Numbered from the stretch's first letter, positions 1 to 8,456 are shown. The stretch: DNA of 31,676 bases from JACDAN01 sp046714355 (GCA_046714355.1 JBKKAR010000131.1:1-31676); one strand, 5' to 3'. Numbers and translations are program-made. The notes: generated from the sequence alone by a model not told the origin.

Positions 1-417
1 TCCGTCTCGCGGCCACTCCTCCTTCGGGCGATCGCGATAGATCTCGATCCCGTTCCCGTCCGGATCGTCGAAATAGATCGCTTCGCTGACGCCGTGGTCG
101 GAGGCGCCGACGGAGATCCCGGCCTCGAGCACGCGCTTCAGCGTGCGGGCCAGGGCGGGCCGGTCAGGCAGGCGGATAGCGAAGTGGAAGAGCCCCGTCG
201 TTCCCTCCGGAGGCGGTGAGCCGCCCTTCGACTGCCACGTGTTCAGCCCGATGTGATGGTGGTAGCCGCCGGCGGAGAGGAATGCCGCGTCCTCCCCCAT
301 CCGCTGCTGCAGCTCGAAGCCCAACACGTCTGTGTAGAAGCGGACAGCGCGGTCGAGATCGGAGACCTTCAGGTGGACGTGCCCGATGTCCGTACGCGGA
401 TCGATCGGCTCGGTCAT
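1..417 (-). CDS. VOC-family (glyoxalase/extradiol dioxygenase-like) protein, 3' end cut by window edge
   Basis: The reading frame runs from an ATG at 417 down through the window edge, giving 139 codons with no stop, so the C-terminus is missing. The start of the protein reads MTEPIDPRTDIGHVHLKVSD and continues with a DLDRAVRFYTDVLGFEL segment, the typical beginning of a vicinal-oxygen-chelate domain. The histidine in HVHLKV is a probable metal ligand. A second half contains a FHFAIRLPD strand and a DPDGNGIEIYRDRP segment, whose glutamate is the usual last metal ligand. Proteins of this kind (CatE-like) often cleave catechols, but the family also includes glyoxalases and resistance proteins, so the substrate is open. 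It is divergent from the downstream DNA glycosylase with a 41-bp gap. Confidence 0.85.
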   Translation of the reverse strand, partial: MTEPIDPRTDIGHVHLKVSDLDRAVRFYTDVLGFELQQRMGEDAAFLSAGGYHHHIGLNTWQSKGGSPPPEGTTGLFHFAIRLPDRPALARTLKRVLEAGISVGASDHGVSEAIYFDDPDGNGIEIYRDRPKEEWPRDG

Positions 418-458
418 TGTGGAGAACGGTAGCCGCTTGCGCCCGTAGTGTTGGCGCA

Positions 459-1325
459 ATGGTCGAGGCGACGTTCCGGCCCCGCGGTCCGTTCTCGCTT
501 CGTGCGTCGGCTGTGCACGCCGGCGACGCGACGCGCCGGTTCGACGGCCGCATCCTGCTCGGCCTCTTCGAGGTCGAGGACGGCGTCGCACGGGCCGCGG
601 CGTGGCAGAACGCCGACGGAACGGTCGAGCTCAGATCCGAGAGCGAGGAGGCGCTCGAGCAGCTCCGCTTCGTCCTCCCGCTGGACGCCGACCACTCAGA
701 GTTCCTGCGCCGATTTGCCGACGATCCGCTGCTCGGACGGGCGATCCGAGAGCTGCGTGGAAAGCGCCCGCTGCGGCTCGGTACGGTCGCGCAGGCCCTA
801 ATCCGGGCGGTGTGCGGCCAGCTGATCGAGGCGAAGCGGGCCAGGCGCATCGAACGCGCGCTGATCCGGGCGACTTGCGAGACCGACGGCCTGTTCCACG
901 TTCCTCCGAGGCCCGACTGCTTCGGAGGGTGGGCGCCGGCACAGTTGCAGCGCTATGGCCTGACGGCGCGCAAGGCGTCCACGATCGTCCGCGTCTGCCG
1001 CACACTCGACCTGGAACGCCTGCGGGACCTGAGTCCGGCCGGGGTCGCCCAGCGGCTCGAGCGGGAGCGGGGGCTCGGGCCCTGGTCGGTGGGAGTGATC
1101 GGCCTCGAGGGGCTCGGCTGCTACGACTTCGGCCTCGTGGGTGACCTCGGACTGATCAAGCTCTGCACTGCGATGCTCGGCCGCCCAGCCGAGCCGCCCG
1201 ACACCGCCGAGCTCCTTGCCCGCTACGGCGAGTGGCAGGGAATCGCGAGCACGTACCTCCTGGCCGGGTTCGCCCGCGGCCTCCTCCCCGTGCGATACGA
1301 GCGCGGGGTGCCCGCCGCCGCGTGA
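459..1325 (+). CDS. AlkA-like DNA-3-methyladenine glycosylase II (HhH-GPD)
   Basis: Predicted base-excision repair enzyme of 288 residues that removes alkylated bases from DNA. The ATG at 459 is chosen over a longer in-frame ORF because the protein then begins with MVEATFRPRGPFSLRASAV, the normal N-terminal beta domain, while the longer reading would run under the divergent VOC gene. The central region has an alpha-helical HhH-GPD fold; RERGLGPWSVGVIGL around residues 203-217 is the helix-hairpin-helix, and Asp229 in LVGDLGLIKL aligns with the catalytic aspartate of AlkA. Length matches AlkA (about 280). It lacks the Cys4 iron-sulfur loop of EndoIII/MutY relatives. It opens a plus-strand run of closely spaced genes; the next start overlaps its stop codon (GTGA). 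Confidence 0.85.
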   Translation: MVEATFRPRGPFSLRASAVHAGDATRRFDGRILLGLFEVEDGVARAAAWQNADGTVELRSESEEALEQLRFVLPLDADHSEFLRRFADDPLLGRAIRELRGKRPLRLGTVAQALIRAVCGQLIEAKRARRIERALIRATCETDGLFHVPPRPDCFGGWAPAQLQRYGLTARKASTIVRVCRTLDLERLRDLSPAGVAQRLERERGLGPWSVGVIGLEGLGCYDFGLVGDLGLIKLCTAMLGRPAEPPDTAELLARYGEWQGIASTYLLAGFARGLLPVRYERGVPAAA

Positions 1326-2140
1326 GCCGCACGGCCCTGCTTTCCACCGGCGCGTTCACGCGCGATCCGGTCCAGACCGACCACCAGGAGATCCTCCGGC
1401 ACGGACCCGGCCTCGGCCTAGCCGGGTTCGAGCTCGCGATGTACTCCTCGTGGTATGGACACCTGGACGACGTCGTCTCCGATCTCCGCGAGTCGGGGCT
1501 CAAATTTCCCACCGTCCACGCGGACAAAGCGATCGGTGCAGGGCTCGGGAGCGCTGACACGGGCGAGGTCGAGGAGGCATTCGAGCATCTCGAGGTGAAC
1601 TGCCGCGCCGCCGCGGCACTAGGTGCGAAGACGCTCGTCCTCCACCTCTGGGAGCGACCGACGGGCGACAGCGAGATCGAGCGCAACCTCGAGCACCTGC
1701 CCGCCTGTCTGGACACGGCGAAGGCGTACGGCGTCGTGCTAGCGGTCGAGACGATCCCGGGCGACGTCGGTACGCCGCTGGAGAACATCCGGCTCGCCCT
1801 GGAGCGGGATCCTCGCTGCCGCGTCACGCTCGACTCCGAGTTCCTCGGTCTCTACGGTCAGCTCGAGCAGAGCTTTGCGGTGGACTGGCTCTGGAAGGAC
1901 AGGTTCGTCCACCACGTGCACCTGAAGGATTTCGACGGGCGGCTGCGCCGCGACGGCAGGCGCCGTTACCTCCTCCCGGGAGAGGGGACACTCGACCTCC
2001 AGGGCTTCCTTTCCGGCCTGGCCGAACGCGAATACTCGGGCGCGTTCACGATCGAGGCCACGGCGATCGACGTGCACGGGCAGCTTGATCCGACACGCCT
2101 GTCGAAGATGGCGGCGGTCGTGACCCAGCTGGCTTCGTAA
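1322..2140 (+). CDS. Sugar phosphate isomerase/epimerase-like TIM-barrel protein
   Basis: A 272-residue protein of the xylose-isomerase-like TIM-barrel family (AP endonuclease 2 superfamily). The GTG at 1322 overlaps the TGA of the preceding glycosylase gene, giving translational coupling, so this start is preferred over an in-frame start further upstream inside that gene. Barrel strands with candidate metal ligands can be seen: TLVLHLWE, VVLAVETIPGD, CRVTLDSEFLG, FVHHVHLKDFDG, and FTIEATAIDVHG, where the glutamates, aspartate and histidines occupy the usual positions. Family members isomerise or epimerise sugars, inosose or hydroxypyruvate, and some are endonuclease IV-like. The sequence does not fix the substrate. 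The neighbouring DNA glycosylase makes a repair role thinkable, but the protein looks more like the sugar epimerases than Nfo. Confidence 0.75.
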   Translation: MSRTALLSTGAFTRDPVQTDHQEILRHGPGLGLAGFELAMYSSWYGHLDDVVSDLRESGLKFPTVHADKAIGAGLGSADTGEVEEAFEHLEVNCRAAAALGAKTLVLHLWERPTGDSEIERNLEHLPACLDTAKAYGVVLAVETIPGDVGTPLENIRLALERDPRCRVTLDSEFLGLYGQLEQSFAVDWLWKDRFVHHVHLKDFDGRLRRDGRRRYLLPGEGTLDLQGFLSGLAEREYSGAFTIEATAIDVHGQLDPTRLSKMAAVVTQLAS

Positions 2141-2149
2141 ACTCACTCC

Positions 2150-2974
2150 ATGGTGGCCGACTCCCGGCGGATCGCAATCCTCGGCGCCGGCAAGATCGGC
2201 GAGGCTCTCCTCACGGGGCTGCTCAGCACCGGCTGGCGCAAGCCGGACGAGATCGTTGCGACGGTACGGCGCGAGGAGCGGGCAAAGGAGCTCGCCGATC
2301 GTCACGGGATCGAGGTGACGACCTCGAACATCGAGGCCGTCGCCGGCGCCGCCCTCGTGGTCATCGCCGTCAAGCCGCAGGACTTCGACTCGCTGCTCGG
2401 CGAGATCGGCGGGATCCTCTCGCCGGAGCAGACGGTGCTCTCGATCGCAGCCGCCGTGCCCACCTCGGCCATCGAGGAGCGCGTCGCGCCCGGTGTGCCG
2501 GTGCTCAGGGCGATGCCGAACGCGCCGTCGACCGTCCACGAGGGCGTGGCGGGCCTGTGCGCCGGCGCGCACGCGGGCGACGAGCATCTCGCGCTGGCCG
2601 AGGACGTCCTGCTTCACGTGGGCCGCGTCGTCAAGGTTCCGGAGCGGTACATGGATGCGGTGACGGCGGTGTCCGGTTCGGGTCCCGCCTACTTCGCCCT
2701 CCTCGCGGAGGCGATGATCGAGGCAGGGATCCTGCTCGGGCTCTCCCGGGAGAACTCGACCGAGCTCGTCGTACAGACGATGTTCGGCACCGCGAAGCTG
2801 CTCCGCGACGAGAAGATGCACCCCGTCGAGCTGCGCGAGATGGTCACGTCGCCGGGCGGAACGACCATCGTCGCGATCCGGGAGCTCGAACGGGCCGGCG
2901 TGCGCGCCGCGTTCCTCAACGCGATCCAGGCCGCCATGGAGCGAGGCCGGGAGCTCGGGGCCGGCGAGGAGTAG
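2150..2974 (+). CDS. proC: Pyrroline-5-carboxylate reductase
   Basis: Catalyses the last step of proline biosynthesis, NAD(P)H-dependent reduction of 1-pyrroline-5-carboxylate, in the cytosol. The 274-residue length is normal for the family. The N-terminal Rossmann motif is ILGAGKIGEALL with glycines 12, 14 and 17; the middle has VVIAVKPQDF and LRAMPNAPSTVHEG; the C-terminal dimerisation domain contains the signature around SGSGPAYFALLAEAM and SPGGTTIVAIRELER. It starts with ATG 9 bp after the previous stop and is followed 8 bp later by the lactonase gene, so all are probably co-transcribed. Confidence 0.95.
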   Translation: MVADSRRIAILGAGKIGEALLTGLLSTGWRKPDEIVATVRREERAKELADRHGIEVTTSNIEAVAGAALVVIAVKPQDFDSLLGEIGGILSPEQTVLSIAAAVPTSAIEERVAPGVPVLRAMPNAPSTVHEGVAGLCAGAHAGDEHLALAEDVLLHVGRVVKVPERYMDAVTAVSGSGPAYFALLAEAMIEAGILLGLSRENSTELVVQTMFGTAKLLRDEKMHPVELREMVTSPGGTTIVAIRELERAGVRAAFLNAIQAAMERGRELGAGEE

Positions 2975-2982
2975 TAGTGCAC

Positions 2983-3651
2983 ATGGAGATCCGCGTCTCG
3001 GCGAGCGCCGAGGTTGCGATCCACGCCGCCGCGGAGCTTCTGGCCCAGGCGGCGGAGCGCGGAGGGCATGTCGCACTCTCGGGCGGGTCGACGCCGAGGC
3101 CTGCATACAGCGCCGCCGCGCGCCTCGCGTCCGACTGGAGCCGCGTCGAGCTCTGGTGGGCCGACGAACGGTGCGTCCCTCCCGACGACGAGCGGTCGAA
3201 CTACCGCCTTGTCCGTGAGAGCCTCCTCGACCGGCTCGATCGGGCCGCGGCGATCGAGCACCGGATCCGGGGCGAGCTTCGGCGGGAGAGGGCTGCAGAG
3301 ACCTATGAAGCCGAGCTCAGGGGCGTCGTCTTCGACTTCGTCCTGCTCGGGGTCGGCCCGGACGGACACACGGCGTCGCTGTTTCCGAACGATCCGGCAC
3401 TCGAGGAGCTGCGGCGGCGGGCTGTCGCCGTGAGTCGCGTGGACGTCGATCGCGTCACGGTGACGATCCCTGCTCTGAACGCGTCCGAGACCGTCGTGTT
3501 CCTCGCCGTCGGAGAGGAGAAGGCAGCCGCCGTCGCCCGCGCGTTCAGCGGCAAACCCGACGCCGCAACACCCGCCAGCCTCGTCCGTTCGGCCTCGGGA
3601 ACGACCATCGCGCTGCTCGATCGAGACGCCGCGGACGGCCTGCCTAACTAG
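2983..3651 (+). CDS. pgl: 6-phosphogluconolactonase
   Basis: Hydrolyses 6-phosphogluconolactone to 6-phosphogluconate in the oxidative pentose phosphate pathway. The ATG at 2983 gives 222 residues, within the usual range of 220-260; a GTG two codons upstream is a possible alternative. The longer ORF in this frame begins inside proC and is not credible. Diagnostic motifs are HVALSGGSTPRPAY (residues 29-42, phosphate binding), LWWADERCVPPDDERSNY around 57-74, and GVGPDGHTASLFPN (123-136), which carries the catalytic histidine. It is the last gene before the promoter region of the ArsR-type regulator. No zwf or gnd gene is nearby, so the pathway context is incomplete here. Confidence 0.93.
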   Translation: MEIRVSASAEVAIHAAAELLAQAAERGGHVALSGGSTPRPAYSAAARLASDWSRVELWWADERCVPPDDERSNYRLVRESLLDRLDRAAAIEHRIRGELRRERAAETYEAELRGVVFDFVLLGVGPDGHTASLFPNDPALEELRRRAVAVSRVDVDRVTVTIPALNASETVVFLAVGEEKAAAVARAFSGKPDAATPASLVRSASGTTIALLDRDAADGLPN

Positions 3652-3678
3652 ACAACGTCATGACAAGTTGTATATATA
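3652..3678 (+). promoter_or_regulatory. Promoter with palindromic operator ahead of the ArsR-type gene
   Basis: Immediately after the pgl stop codon lies ACAAC (3652-3656), a perfect GTCATGAC palindrome (3657-3664), and GTTGT (3667-3671), so two nested dyads almost share a centre. An AT-only run TATATATA (3671-3678) follows, a probable -10 element. Transcription would begin about 3683-3686, only a few bases before the ATG at 3691, implying a leaderless or nearly leaderless mRNA. No convincing -35 box is seen. The position suggests autoregulation by the ArsR-type protein; this is inferred. Confidence 0.5.
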
Positions 3679-3690
3679 GGGGTCGCCGCC

Positions 3691-4227
3691 ATGGCAACGC
3701 CCGAACTCGAGACAATTCCGCAAGTGCTGACGATCGAACGTCCGGAGCAACTCAAGGCGCTCGGCCATCCGCTCCGCCTGCGCGTGCTCGAGGCGCTCGG
3801 TGAGACGGATGAAGCGCTGTCGAACCGCGAACTCGCCCAGCGGCTGGGCGTAGACCCCGGTCACCTCCACTTCCACGTGCGGATGCTGTTGCGCGCCGAG
3901 CTGATCAAGCAGGTGCCGAGCGACAAGGGCCGCGAGAAGCCCTATCGCGCCGCGGCGAGGACGCTCAAGGTCGCTCCCGAGCTCGTCTCGGCCGGCGCGT
4001 CGAGTCTCCATCTCGCGGTCATGGACGACCTCCAGCGGGCGCAGGTCGAGCACGGGGCCGAGGGCAAGTTCCGGTTCGTGCGGGTGACGGTGCGGCTCGA
4101 CGCGGAGAAGGCGCTCGAGGTGCTGTCGGAGCTCGTTCCGCGCTTCGAGGAGCTCGAGGACGAGAACGCGGAACAGCTGGTCATCACCGCGGTCATGCAC
4201 CCGCAGCCTCGAGCGGGTAGCGACTAG
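3691..4227 (+). CDS. ArsR-type winged-helix transcriptional regulator
   Basis: A 178-residue DNA-binding regulator. Residues about 19-75 form a winged helix: PEQLKALGHPLRLRVLEALG is the classic ArsR/HTH_20 opening, SNRELAQRLGVDPGHLHFHV is the recognition helix-turn-helix, and the wing runs through KGREKPYRAAA. The C-terminal half (80-178) is predicted helical, rich in Glu and Leu, and probably a dimerisation or ligand domain; no CxC metal-binding motif is present, so a metal sensor is unlikely. It has its own palindromic promoter. Its TAG stop overlaps the stop of the convergent hypothetical gene by the four bases CTAG. Confidence 0.85.
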   Translation: MATPELETIPQVLTIERPEQLKALGHPLRLRVLEALGETDEALSNRELAQRLGVDPGHLHFHVRMLLRAELIKQVPSDKGREKPYRAAARTLKVAPELVSAGASSLHLAVMDDLQRAQVEHGAEGKFRFVRVTVRLDAEKALEVLSELVPRFEELEDENAEQLVITAVMHPQPRAGSD

Positions 4228-4874
4228 GCGGGCAAAAGCGCGGAGGCGAGGCTGGCGGCAATGTGGCGCCGCCCGGCCAACGCCTGCAGAACGACCACTG
4301 TGTCCGCGACGGGCATGTCCTCCAGGTACTCGTCCCGCTGTTCGAACGACTCGAGGACGCTTCCGATCGCGTACGTGTAGCCCAGCGTGTCTTCCGCTGC
4401 GAGGGTCGCGAGCGCATCGGCGACGTCGTGCGGAAAATCATCGAGCTCGCGGAGGGAGCTTGCGACGGGCCTCGCGTCCGCGTCGCGTCCGAGGGTCAGG
4501 AGCGCGAGTGCGCCGGCGTAGCGGCCGATCGGCGACTCCGCCTCGTCCGCGCCCTCGTCGAGCGCCCAACGGGCCTCCTCCTCCGCGCCGGCCCAGTCGC
4601 CGGCGAGAATCCGGGACTTGAGGGCGCCGATCGGCCGGCCCCAGCTCCCGGGCGGCGCGAGCTCGTAGCTCTCCCGGTAGCGCCGGGCGGCGAGGTCGAA
4701 CCATCGAGCGGCCTCCTCCAGCTTTCCCGCCATGAGGAGCGCGAGCCCGGCGCCGCCGGCAGCGTTCCCCATCCGCGTGAGCTGGCGCTGCCGCTCGTCG
4801 GGATCGTCGAGGAGGCGGGCCTCGCCATCCCGGTACCGCGCCTCTTCCCGCTTGAGGTGGTCCTGCCAGTCCAC
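4224..4874 (-). CDS. Hypothetical helical-repeat (TPR-like) protein
   Basis: A 216-residue soluble protein of unknown function. The GTG at 4874 is chosen because the protein then begins MDWQDHLKREEARYRDGEAR; the longer ORF in this frame would run under the thiolase gene. Alanine-rich amphipathic helices with TPR-like spacing appear at ALLMAGKLEEAARWFDLAAR and in the segment ending AGDWAGAEEEARWALDEGAD, suggesting a scaffold of helical hairpins rather than an enzyme. There is no signal peptide or membrane segment. It is divergent from the thiolase gene with 22 bp between start codons and tail-to-tail with the ArsR-type gene. Confidence 0.7.
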   Translation of the reverse strand: MDWQDHLKREEARYRDGEARLLDDPDERQRQLTRMGNAAGGAGLALLMAGKLEEAARWFDLAARRYRESYELAPPGSWGRPIGALKSRILAGDWAGAEEEARWALDEGADEAESPIGRYAGALALLTLGRDADARPVASSLRELDDFPHDVADALATLAAEDTLGYTYAIGSVLESFEQRDEYLEDMPVADTVVVLQALAGRRHIAASLASALLPA

Positions 4875-4896
4875 GTTGCCAGGATAGGGTGATCGC

Positions 4897-6078
4897 GTGG
4901 CGCGCGAGCTACGGGAAGTGGTGTACGTGGACGGTCTGCGGACCGCATTCGGCCGGGCCGGCCCCAAGGGCTTCTTCTGGAAGACCCGGGCCGACGACAT
5001 GGCCGTGAAAGTCGTCCGCGAGCTGCTCCGAAGGAACCCCGCGCTGCCTCCCGAGCGGATCGGCGACGTGATCTTCGCCGCGACTGCGCAGGTGGGCGAC
5101 CAGGGGCTGACGATGGGTCGGGACGTGGCGCTTCTGGCCGGGATCCCGCAGACGGTTCCTGGGTTCGCGCTCGACCGGATGTGCGCCGGGGCCCTGACCG
5201 CCGTCACCTCGGGCGCCGGCGAGATCGCGATGGGCGCGGCCGACGTCGTCGTTGCCGGCGGCGTCGAGCACATGGGCCATCACCCCATGGGCGCCGAAGT
5301 CGATTTCAACCCGCGGTTCGTCGCCGAGCGACTCGTGGACGACTCCGCGGTGAACATGGGATCGACGGCCGAGAATCTGCACGACCGCTTCCCGCAGCTG
5401 ACGAAGGAGGAAGCCGACCGCTTCGCCGTGCAGTCGCAGCAGCGCGCCGCGGCTGCCTGGTCGAACGGAATCATGCGCGAGACCGTCGTCCCGATGTCCG
5501 TCTTCACGGACGATGGGTGGCAACTCGCGGACCAGGATCAGTTCTTGCGTCCGGACACATCCCTCGAAGGCCTGGCCGACCTCCCGACGCCGTTCCGGGT
5601 CGGCGGCCGGGTGACAGCGGGGAACTCCGCGGGTCTCACCGACGGCGCGACGGCCTGTCTCCTGGCCTCGGAGGAGGCGGCCGCCGAGCTTGGACTGGAG
5701 GCGCGGATGCGCCTCGTCGGGTTCGCCTTCTCCGGCGTCGAGCCGGAGCTCATGGGGATCGGCCCGATTCCGGCGACGAAACGGGTGCTGGAGCAGGCAG
5801 GCCTGACGATCGACGACATCGGCCTCTTCGAGCTGAACGAGCCTTTCGCGGTGCAGGTGCTGAGCTGGTGCGACGGACTGGGCGTCTCGCCCGACGACCC
5901 GCGGCTGAACCCCTACGGTGGGGCGATCGCCTGCGGACATCCACTCGCGGCGACCGGTGTCCGACTCCTGGCGCAGCTTGCGTACGGGATGCGGGAGCGG
6001 CCCGACGTCCGGTACGGGATCAGCGCGCTCTGCGTCGGGATGGGGATGGGCGCGGCGCTCCTCTGGGAGCGGGTTTGA
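4897..6078 (+). CDS. fadA: Acetyl-CoA acyltransferase (thiolase)
   Basis: Performs the thiolytic cleavage that ends each beta-oxidation cycle, or the reverse condensation. GTG start; 393 residues, the usual thiolase length. Active-site residues are all present: Cys96 in DRMCAGAL (acyl-enzyme nucleophile), the NEPFAVQ loop (NEAFA-like), His348 in CGHPLAATG, and Cys379 in ALCVGMGMG (general acid/base). The FadB-type gene follows after 64 bp on the same strand, which fits a FadA role in a two-subunit trifunctional complex rather than a stand-alone biosynthetic PhaA-type thiolase. The symbol is assigned from this context. Confidence 0.92.
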   Translation: MARELREVVYVDGLRTAFGRAGPKGFFWKTRADDMAVKVVRELLRRNPALPPERIGDVIFAATAQVGDQGLTMGRDVALLAGIPQTVPGFALDRMCAGALTAVTSGAGEIAMGAADVVVAGGVEHMGHHPMGAEVDFNPRFVAERLVDDSAVNMGSTAENLHDRFPQLTKEEADRFAVQSQQRAAAAWSNGIMRETVVPMSVFTDDGWQLADQDQFLRPDTSLEGLADLPTPFRVGGRVTAGNSAGLTDGATACLLASEEAAAELGLEARMRLVGFAFSGVEPELMGIGPIPATKRVLEQAGLTIDDIGLFELNEPFAVQVLSWCDGLGVSPDDPRLNPYGGAIACGHPLAATGVRLLAQLAYGMRERPDVRYGISALCVGMGMGAALLWERV

Positions 6079-6142
6079 GAGCTCGCTCCACAATGAGAGC
6101 TGAGCCGCCAGGCCGCGCTGCACCCTGGCGACGAGCCACATC

Positions 6143-8116
6143 GTGGAACGAGCTCTGAACACCCCGACGCAGTTCAAGCTCGCTCGGGTCGAGACCGAGG
6201 CGGGCCCGCTCGCACTCCTCACGATCGACAACGGCGAGGACTGGCAGAAGCCGAACGTCTTCGGCCGCGAGGCGATGGAGTCCCTGGCGGCGCGACTCGG
6301 GGAGCTCGAGGGCGGCGACTGGATCGGGATGGTTCTGACCGGCAAACCGTTCGTCTTCTGCGTCGGCGCCGACATCAACGAGTTCCACGGAGTGGACCCG
6401 GACACGGCTCGGCTCGGGAGTCGCGCCGGCCACGAGCTGTTCGGGCGGATCCGCGCCCTGCCGTATCCGACGCTTGCGGCGATCAACGGCGCCTGCCTCG
6501 GCGGGGGCGTCGAGATCGCTCTGCACTGCGATTACCGGACGATCGCGACCTCGCTGCGGCACTTCGCCTGTCCCGAGGTCTTCCTCGGCCTTTTTCCGGC
6601 CTGGGGCGGCACGCAGCTGGTTCCGAGGATCGCCGGAGTGGACGCCGCGATTCGCTTCATCGTCACGAATCCTCTACGCCAAAACCGGATGCTCTCCGGT
6701 GCCGAGGCGGAAACTATGGGTCTCGTCGACGCCGTCCTCGAGCCCGCGGAGTTCCTCGACGATTCCGTCGCATTCTTGATGCAAAAAACAGGGCCGCGCG
6801 AGCCAGGCCCGAGGGACAGTCCCTCGGACGCGGCCGTCGGAGACGCGATTGCCAAGGCGCGCCGACAGCTGGACGACTCGCTGCACGGTGCGGCGCCCGC
6901 GCCGTACGTCGCTCTCGACCTGATCGAGGGCGCCTTTGGGTGGAGCGTCGAGGAGGGGTACGCGGCCGAGGAGGACGCGATCGCGGAGCTCCTGCCCGGC
7001 CGCCAAGCCCAGGCGTCGCTCTACGCGTTCGACCTCGTCGAACGGCGCGCGAAGAAGGACGTCGGCAAGCCGGACGTCGAGGCGAGACCCGTTCGCAAGG
7101 TCGGCATCGTCGGCGCCGGCCTGATGGCGGGCCAGCTCGCGACGCTCTTCCTTCGCCGGCTCGAAGTGCCGATCGCACTTCGTGATCTCGACCAGGAGAC
7201 CGTCGACCGGGCCGTCTCGTCGATCGAGGCCGAACTCGAGAGCCAGGTCCAGAAAGGGCGGTACGACGAGGGCAAAGCGCGCTTCCTCGCATCGCTCGTC
7301 GAGGGCTCGACGACCTACGACCACTTCGCGGACTGCGATCTCGTCCTCGAGGCCGTCTTCGAGGAGATGTCGGTCAAGCAGCAGGTCTTCGCCGAGGTCG
7401 AGGCGATCGTCTCGCCCGAGACCATCCTCGCCACGAACACGTCCTCCCTCTCCGTCACGGAGATGGTGTCGCAGCTCGACCACCCCGAGCGCGTCGTCGG
7501 CCTGCACTTCTTCAACCCGGTGGCCGTGCTTCCGCTCGTCGAGATCGTCCGAACACCCGAGACCGACGACGCGTCGCTCGCCACGGCGTGGGAGACGGCG
7601 AAGAAGCTCCGCAAGCGCCCGGTGCTCGTGAAGGACGCGCCCGCCTTCATCGTCAACCGCGTCCTCACCCGCATGACGGTCGTCCTGATGGACGCGCTCG
7701 AGCAGGGGAACACCGTCGACGAGACCGACGAGGCGATCCTGCGGCTCGGGATGCCGATGGCGCCGTCGGTGCTCCTCCAGATGGTGGGTCCGCGCGTCGC
7801 GAACCACGTCCTGCACACCCTCAACGAGGCCTACCCTGACCGGTTCCCGCTCTCGGAGACGCTCGCCAACTACGCGGAGGGCCGGGACGAGATCGCAGTC
7901 CGCGGAGACAGCCGGCGCTCGGTCGAGGAAATCCAACAGGCCGCGCTCGAGGCGATCGCCGACGAGATCCACCACATGCTCGAGGAAGGCGTAGTCGAGA
8001 GCCCGAAGGACATCGACACCGCCCTGCTACTCGGCGCCGGCTGGCCGTTCTTCCTGGGCGGGATCACGAAATACCTGGAGCAGATCGGGATGCTCCGCAC
8101 GCCCACTCCAGCCTGA
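6143..8116 (+). CDS. fadB: Enoyl-CoA hydratase / 3-hydroxyacyl-CoA dehydrogenase fusion (FadB/FadJ type)
   Basis: A bifunctional beta-oxidation enzyme of 657 residues, shorter than E. coli FadB (about 730). The N-terminal hydratase domain (about 1-200) has FCVGADINEFHG and GACLGGGVEIAL for the oxyanion hole, with both catalytic glutamates retained (Glu124 in GGGVE and Glu145 in CPEV). The NAD-binding domain begins near residue 318 with VGIVGAGLMAGQLA, followed by DLVLEAVFEEM and the HFFNPVAVLPLVEIV motif carrying catalytic His455. C-terminal 3HCDH domains end the protein. Start GTG at 6143. The inter-domain linker around 212-235 is unusual: it follows a six-A run and is encoded over a perfect DNA palindrome. 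It probably acts with the thiolase. Confidence 0.93.
   Translation: MERALNTPTQFKLARVETEAGPLALLTIDNGEDWQKPNVFGREAMESLAARLGELEGGDWIGMVLTGKPFVFCVGADINEFHGVDPDTARLGSRAGHELFGRIRALPYPTLAAINGACLGGGVEIALHCDYRTIATSLRHFACPEVFLGLFPAWGGTQLVPRIAGVDAAIRFIVTNPLRQNRMLSGAEAETMGLVDAVLEPAEFLDDSVAFLMQKTGPREPGPRDSPSDAAVGDAIAKARRQLDDSLHGAAPAPYVALDLIEGAFGWSVEEGYAAEEDAIAELLPGRQAQASLYAFDLVERRAKKDVGKPDVEARPVRKVGIVGAGLMAGQLATLFLRRLEVPIALRDLDQETVDRAVSSIEAELESQVQKGRYDEGKARFLASLVEGSTTYDHFADCDLVLEAVFEEMSVKQQVFAEVEAIVSPETILATNTSSLSVTEMVSQLDHPERVVGLHFFNPVAVLPLVEIVRTPETDDASLATAWETAKKLRKRPVLVKDAPAFIVNRVLTRMTVVLMDALEQGNTVDETDEAILRLGMPMAPSVLLQMVGPRVANHVLHTLNEAYPDRFPLSETLANYAEGRDEIAVRGDSRRSVEEIQQAALEAIADEIHHMLEEGVVESPKDIDTALLLGAGWPFFLGGITKYLEQIGMLRTPTPA
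6809..6827. repeat. Perfect 9-bp inverted repeat inside the fadB linker
   Basis: CCGAGGGAC at 6809-6817 and its exact reverse complement at 6819-6827 are separated by one base. They lie in the low-complexity linker between the hydratase and dehydrogenase domains. A run of six A residues (6783-6788), rare in this GC-rich DNA, is just upstream. It may only reflect linker codon choice. Confidence 0.6.
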
Positions 8117-8141
8117 GACCGCTCCGGCCGATACACGGCGC

Positions 8142-8456
8142 ATGAATGCCCGCGCGCGTGCGGCCGAGCTGCTTCCCGTCTGGGCCCTCGTCGGCACCGC
8201 GGGCCTCGCGGCGACTCTGTCGTTCACGGCCGTCCAGGCGTCCCGCACGGGCTGCATCAGCACGCGGGTCGCCGACCTCGTCTCGATCGGAGGAATCGCG
8301 GGCCTCGGCCTGGCCGTCGCGGTCTTCCTGCTCGTCGGCGCCGTTCCGCGGTACCGCACGCCCGCGCCGGTCTTCGGGGCCTCGACCGCCTTCGCCCTGA
8401 GTCTGTACGCCGTCGTGACGTATCTGACTCAAGACGGCGCTGCCTGCGGCTTCTAG
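8142..8456 (+). CDS. Small integral membrane protein, unknown function
   Basis: A 104-residue hypothetical protein, not recognised. It has three predicted membrane segments: roughly residues 11-29 (LLPVWALVGTAGLAATLSF), 46-67 (LVSIGGIAGLGLAVAVFLLV) and 77-95 (VFGASTAFALSLYAVVTYL). Two cysteines (Cys38 between the first two segments and Cys102 near the C-terminus) could lie on the same face. It starts 26 bp after fadB on the same strand and may be read through from it, but no functional link to beta-oxidation is evident. Confidence 0.65.
   Translation: MNARARAAELLPVWALVGTAGLAATLSFTAVQASRTGCISTRVADLVSIGGIAGLGLAVAVFLLVGAVPRYRTPAPVFGASTAFALSLYAVVTYLTQDGAACGF

Noticed and set aside
1739..3106. 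Long minus-strand ORF opposite the isomerase and proC genes
   Set aside because: Its translation is rich in Arg, His and Asp with no fold signature, and it is antisense to two well-recognised genes; a GC-rich shadow.
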